Positions 61,077 to 64,000 of a stretch of DNA of 64,000 nt are shown here, one piece after another (the first letter of the stretch is position 1; every line of letters begins with the position of its first letter). This stretch comes from PLOWO2-12-38-17 sp963709355 (GTDB lineage Bacteria; Planctomycetota; Brocadiia; Brocadiales; Brocadiaceae). The notes beneath the pieces are model-generated. The model was not told where the DNA came from and did not search any database. It saw only the letters and a list, made by a program, of their open reading frames with translations. The stretch spans positions 1,736,001 to 1,800,000 of the forward strand of contig CAVPVY010000005.1 in the NCBI GenBank assembly GCA_963709355.1, in the 5' to 3' direction. A program made the translations under genes and the position numbers.

Positions 61077-61508
61077 ATGAAGCGATCCAAGACCAAATGG
61101 CAGTGGCGAGAAGGTTTTGTTGATCCGACCACGGAACATCTTGAGATTCGGTATGGTGATGCCGCCAAGTCCGCATACTCCGAGTGGCAACCCATAGCAC
61201 TTATTGGGAAACCGAAGAATCATGTTTTTACGGTCCACTGGTTGCTGGATCGGCGCAATGCAGACCATGATCGCGTAGTCCAAAAAACCTGCAAAGAGTT
61301 GGACTTCTACCTCGTTGAGAAAAGAATAATTGATCCTTGGGAGTACGCGAAGTATCACTGCACCACCGGTGCGAACATGTACTCCAACGTTCATTGGTCA
61401 TATTTCCGTCACGGTCGAGATGGCAAACGTCTGTCGAGCATAGTCGTGAAACTCTCGACCGAAGAAGCCAAAAGATTCTTAGGGAAGCGCAAAAACCCGG
61501 GAACATAG
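61077..61508 (+). CDS. Cassette-borne protein of unknown function
   Basis: A 143-residue protein starting at 61077. A TTG start at 61038 would lie inside the attC site and is rejected. It is soluble, basic and rich in Trp and Tyr (KWQWREGFVDPTTEH, FTVHWLLDRRNADHDRVV, WSYFRHGRDG). I do not recognise a family. Its G+C content is visibly higher than that of its neighbours, and it lies between two attC-like structures, so it is probably a transferred gene cassette. Confidence 0.7.
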   Translation: MKRSKTKWQWREGFVDPTTEHLEIRYGDAAKSAYSEWQPIALIGKPKNHVFTVHWLLDRRNADHDRVVQKTCKELDFYLVEKRIIDPWEYAKYHCTTGANMYSNVHWSYFRHGRDGKRLSSIVVKLSTEEAKRFLGKRKNPGT

Positions 61509-61511
61509 CGT

Positions 61512-61583
61512 GTCGAACCATCGGGTTGAGCATGCGCGCTACCGCGCGATGCTCACCAGTGACGTTGGCATCCTCCGTTAGTT
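61512..61583 (+). other. attC-like hairpin 2, degenerate
   Basis: GTCGAAC (61512-61518) resembles an R'' box and GTTAGTT (61577-61583) an R' box. Between them GAGCAT-G-CGCGC and GCGCG-ATGCTC form a strong stem with one unpaired G, extended by GGT/ACC. The L'/L'' boxes are not clear, so this site is less certain than the first. Confidence 0.4.
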
Positions 61584-61589
61584 GTTCTT

Positions 61590-61607
61590 AACCACATCAA
61601 AATATTT
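61590..61607. repeat. Left 18-bp flank of the insertion sequence
   Basis: AACCACATCAAAATATTT occurs here and at 62671-62688, immediately outside both ends of the IS. It is either a long target-site duplication or a pre-existing repeat. Confidence 0.85.
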
Positions 61608-62670
61608 GTATTAGCTATAGACATAGGTAACACTTTTGTAATTAGGAAAAGTTTGTAATTTTTGCAGTGGAGTCCACCCCTGAAGCCCCATGTGTGGTCT
61701 TTTGTTGTTAAAGAATTCATCGTATTTTTTACGTTCTTTTACAAGGAGGTCAAGATTCCGAGTTTTTTGTAAACGGAAAAACTCTTCTCCATCGGTTCTA
61801 TGAGACCTTTCTACCTTGCCGTTTTGCTCTGGACAAGAAGGCCTATTGAGCTTGTGTTTTATACCCAACCCCATGCACGACAGGGTAAAAGGATGTGTCT
61901 TGGGCTGCCGTAAGGGATGGGTTTTGGGTTCGCCGGTGTAAGCATTGGTAAAGACGGCGTCGTTGTCGGTCCTGATGTGCCTGATCTTGAAAGGAAAGCG
62001 TCTGAATATATATTGCAAGAAGTCCAGGGAGTTAGATGTAGAGCGTTCCTGGTAAAGTTTGGTGAATTTGATCCTGGTAGAGTCGTCCTGAGCGGAGGAC
62101 TGAACAAAGCTCCCGGGTCTGTAGCCGCCCAGCAGCTTTATATCTACCTGTAGGTATCCTGGAGAGGGCATCTGATAACACTTAGGTTTTCTGTGCATCT
62201 TCTTGGGTTTCTCAATGAGTCCGTTGCGTTTTAAAGTGGCGTATATGGTGGACCTTGGAAGCGAGATATTATAGTCCTTCAATAAGAACAGCCGTATACG
62301 GTCGGGGCCGAAGGAAGTGGTTTTACGAAGTCTTATGATGATAGACTGAATATATTTATGGGTAAGCATAGGGGAGCGTCTGGGACGTTTTGAGCGATCA
62401 ATGAGGCTTGCAGGGTCACCTCCTGAGTCTTCGTAACGTTTAAGCCATTTATAGAAACATTTACGAGATATGCCAAAATACAGGCATACCTTTGAGACGT
62501 TATTAATCTTTTTATACATGAGCATCCAGGCTAACCTTTTTCGACTAAGTTGATCGTAATAATACTTGGGCATGGGTAACATCTCCATAAAAAAATTTAG
62601 TAAGTCGCCTATCCCATAGGGATAGGCATATCATATTACATAAACTGTTACCCATGTCTATATACTTTAC
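61608..62670 (-). mobile_element. IS481-like insertion sequence, complete
   Basis: An element of about 1.06 kb with one transposase gene. Imperfect terminal inverted repeats contain TATAGACAT-GGTAAC at both ends (61618-61631 and, inverted, 62647-62661). It inserted about 7 bp past the second attC-like structure. The gene is intact and both ends are present, so it may be active or recent. Confidence 0.85.
61611..62573 (-). CDS. IS481-type DDE transposase
   Basis: About 320 residues. N-terminal helix-turn-helix (VSKVCLYFGISRKCFYKWLKR), then an rve integrase core with catalytic Asp (LQVDIKLL), Asp (RTDNDAVF) and Glu (GKVERSHRT). A start at 62573 fits GGAG 9 bases upstream; an ATG five codons earlier is also possible. 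A short Pro/His-rich duplication (EPKTHPLRQPKTHPF) lies before the third motif. The stop codon is within the left inverted repeat. Confidence 0.9.
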   Translation of the reverse strand: MPKYYYDQLSRKRLAWMLMYKKINNVSKVCLYFGISRKCFYKWLKRYEDSGGDPASLIDRSKRPRRSPMLTHKYIQSIIIRLRKTTSFGPDRIRLFLLKDYNISLPRSTIYATLKRNGLIEKPKKMHRKPKCYQMPSPGYLQVDIKLLGGYRPGSFVQSSAQDDSTRIKFTKLYQERSTSNSLDFLQYIFRRFPFKIRHIRTDNDAVFTNAYTGEPKTHPLRQPKTHPFTLSCMGLGIKHKLNRPSCPEQNGKVERSHRTDGEEFFRLQKTRNLDLLVKERKKYDEFFNNKRPHMGLQGWTPLQKLQTFPNYKSVTYVYS

Positions 62671-62688
62671 AACCACATCAAAATATTT
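62671..62688. repeat. Right 18-bp flank of the insertion sequence
   Basis: Second exact copy of the 18 bases at 61590-61607. Confidence 0.85.
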
Positions 62689-62794
62689 TCCTTTAAAATA
62701 ATCGGTTGAATTATTATAGTTGATTAATATTCATTAAATTTATTGATCAAAAGAATTGCAGTAATTATTGTAAATTTCAAAAGGATTTGTTGCC

Positions 62795-64000
62795 TTGTCG
62801 ATTCTATTACTCGAGCCTCCACGACCAGAAAATACAAATCGCTTTGAAGAGGTTGTCAACGCCCCACTTTCAGCCTGCCTGTTTACGGGTTATATTGCCT
62901 CAATGCTAAAAGAAAATAATATAGAAACAGAAATTGTTAACGCCCATCTGTATGATTGGTCAATAGATTACACCGTATCACACCTCAACAAAAAGAACTT
63001 TTCAATATTATGCGTTCATGTTGTATACCAATGGGAAGGAACCCATGATATCTTCAACATGCTTTCAACTATAAAACAGTTAAAACCCAAGGTACATATT
63101 AATATTTACGGATACTATCCAACCTTTACTTACGACAAAATCCTTGAAGATTTTCAGTTTATTGACTCCGTTACTGTAGGTGAACCAGAATTTACTACAC
63201 TTGAACTTGCAAGGTATATTCTATCTGAGAAGGGTAATTCAGCAGAAACACTCCTGACCAACAGGTTAATAAAAGAGGATAAATATACCCTCCCTTATCT
63301 CCCCCCTTGCGAAGGGAGGGACAGAGGGGAGGTAAACAAAAAGACTTTCCTCCACCCCACATCGCAAAGGCAGGATGGAAAAAAGAGAAATTTATTCCCC
63401 GATGGAATTAATATTCCAGGACTGGCTTTGAGGCATACAAATGGGAAAATTGTTTTTAATCCGCGTCCTCCTATCCAGAATTTGGATCAGTTACCCTATC
63501 CTTACCGACAGGACATTGACCTCTATGCAAAAAAAGGTATTGCCATATACATTTTGGGAAGCCGTGGGTGTTATGGACAATGCACATTTTGTTATTTAAA
63601 TCCATTTTACGGACAGGGAAACAACTGGCGCGGCAGAAGCGCTAAAAATATATTTGAGGAAATATTTAAATTATATACCGAATATTCCATAAATAATTTC
63701 TATTTTTCGGATGCCAATTTTCTAGGGCCTGGTAAACATGGCAGGAGGCGCGCCTTTACGCTGGCGGAGCTTATCTTAATGCACGACATCAATATCAATT
63801 TTGGTTTTGAGTGCCGTATAAACGACATAGAGGAACATTCGCTGTCAATGCTGGTCATGGCTGGTCTTACAAATGTATTCCTGGGTCTGGAAAGCGGAGA
63901 CCCTGAATCATTATCACGGTTTAAGAAAAACACCACGGTTGAAGGAAATAAAAGGGCAATCCAACTATTACGGGATTATGGAATAGAACCGACTTACGGT
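62795..64000 (+). CDS. B12-binding radical SAM protein, C-terminus beyond the window
   Basis: Starts at TTG 62795 after AAAGGA and stays open to the edge (402 codons visible). The first 170 residues form a cobalamin-binding Rossmann-like domain (LLLEPPRPENTNRFE start, HVVYQWEG, TVGEPEFTTLELA). The radical SAM domain then has CYGQCTFC (CxxxCxxC) and FSDANFLGPGKHGRRR, FGFECRIND, FLGLESGDPESL. Such enzymes make methyl transfers or rearrangements, for example on lipids, hopanoids or cofactors; the substrate is unknown. A region between the domains is translated from a dispersed repeat. Confidence 0.85.
   Translation, partial: MSILLLEPPRPENTNRFEEVVNAPLSACLFTGYIASMLKENNIETEIVNAHLYDWSIDYTVSHLNKKNFSILCVHVVYQWEGTHDIFNMLSTIKQLKPKVHINIYGYYPTFTYDKILEDFQFIDSVTVGEPEFTTLELARYILSEKGNSAETLLTNRLIKEDKYTLPYLPPCEGRDRGEVNKKTFLHPTSQRQDGKKRNLFPDGINIPGLALRHTNGKIVFNPRPPIQNLDQLPYPYRQDIDLYAKKGIAIYILGSRGCYGQCTFCYLNPFYGQGNNWRGRSAKNIFEEIFKLYTEYSINNFYFSDANFLGPGKHGRRRAFTLAELILMHDININFGFECRINDIEEHSLSMLVMAGLTNVFLGLESGDPESLSRFKKNTTVEGNKRAIQLLRDYGIEPTYG
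63285..63345 (+). repeat. Dispersed repeat translated inside the radical SAM gene
   Basis: The G+C-rich palindromic sequence CTCCCCCCTTGCGAAGGGAGG and its GAGGGGAGG tail interrupts the gene and codes for a Pro/Gly/Arg-rich linker (PYLPPCEGRDRGEV). The frame is kept. It resembles the element at 21636-21716. Confidence 0.7.

Overview
The window comes from an anammox planctomycete of the Kuenenia/Brocadia group. The 16S rRNA gene (29537-31134, minus strand) contains, by my recollection of the published probes, perfect matches to Pla46 (31072-31089), the general anammox probe Amx368 (30711-30728) and Amx820 (30252-30273). A PVC-type small basic protein, a low G+C content and AT-rich spacers agree with this. 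The window ends inside two genes, tldD on the left and a radical SAM gene on the right.

Regions 1-16.4 kb: housekeeping genes. tldD (frameshifted) and ligA; a SPOR-like membrane protein, the small basic protein and an aminotransferase; a TlpA-type thioredoxin; clpB and dapB; a rhomboid protease; an LptF/LptG-like permease with a coiled-coil insert; ychF; a PilT/PilU-type ATPase. Region 16.4-21.7 kb is more accessory: a vWA protein beside a membrane J-domain protein, an IS1182-type relic, a ComEA-like DNA-binding protein and a decayed Uma2 gene. Two of its spacers carry inverted copies of a 16-bp motif.

Region 21.7-31.3 kb: a fur-rpmB-gatC-gatA-gatB cluster (fur appears frameshifted), then a complete rRNA operon read leftward (16S, tRNA-Ile, tRNA-Ala, 23S, 5S) with a recognisable promoter and terminator. 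Region 31.3-42.4 kb: accA, a small membrane protein, rmlB, and a complete F1Fo ATP synthase operon with atpZ/atpI-like genes and two different c-subunit genes.

Region 42.4-58.9 kb: a PhoU-like helical protein, hemL, purN, an SbtA/SbtB bicarbonate transporter pair, an M16 peptidase, a 1135-residue secreted protein with seven SBBP repeats, a TPR lipoprotein, a GAF-PAS histidine kinase, a response regulator, bioD and a ThiC-family enzyme that looks more like BzaF. This part is rich in dispersed repeats, including runs of degenerate heptamers that enter coding sequence.

Region 58.9-62.7 kb is an accessory island: a toxin-antitoxin pair between 93-bp direct repeats, one of which contains the 3' end of the ThiC-family gene; a predicted PD-(D/E)XK nuclease; an integron-like attC site and a small gene cassette ending in a second hairpin; and an IS481-like element between 18-bp direct repeats. 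A B12-binding radical SAM gene runs off the right edge.
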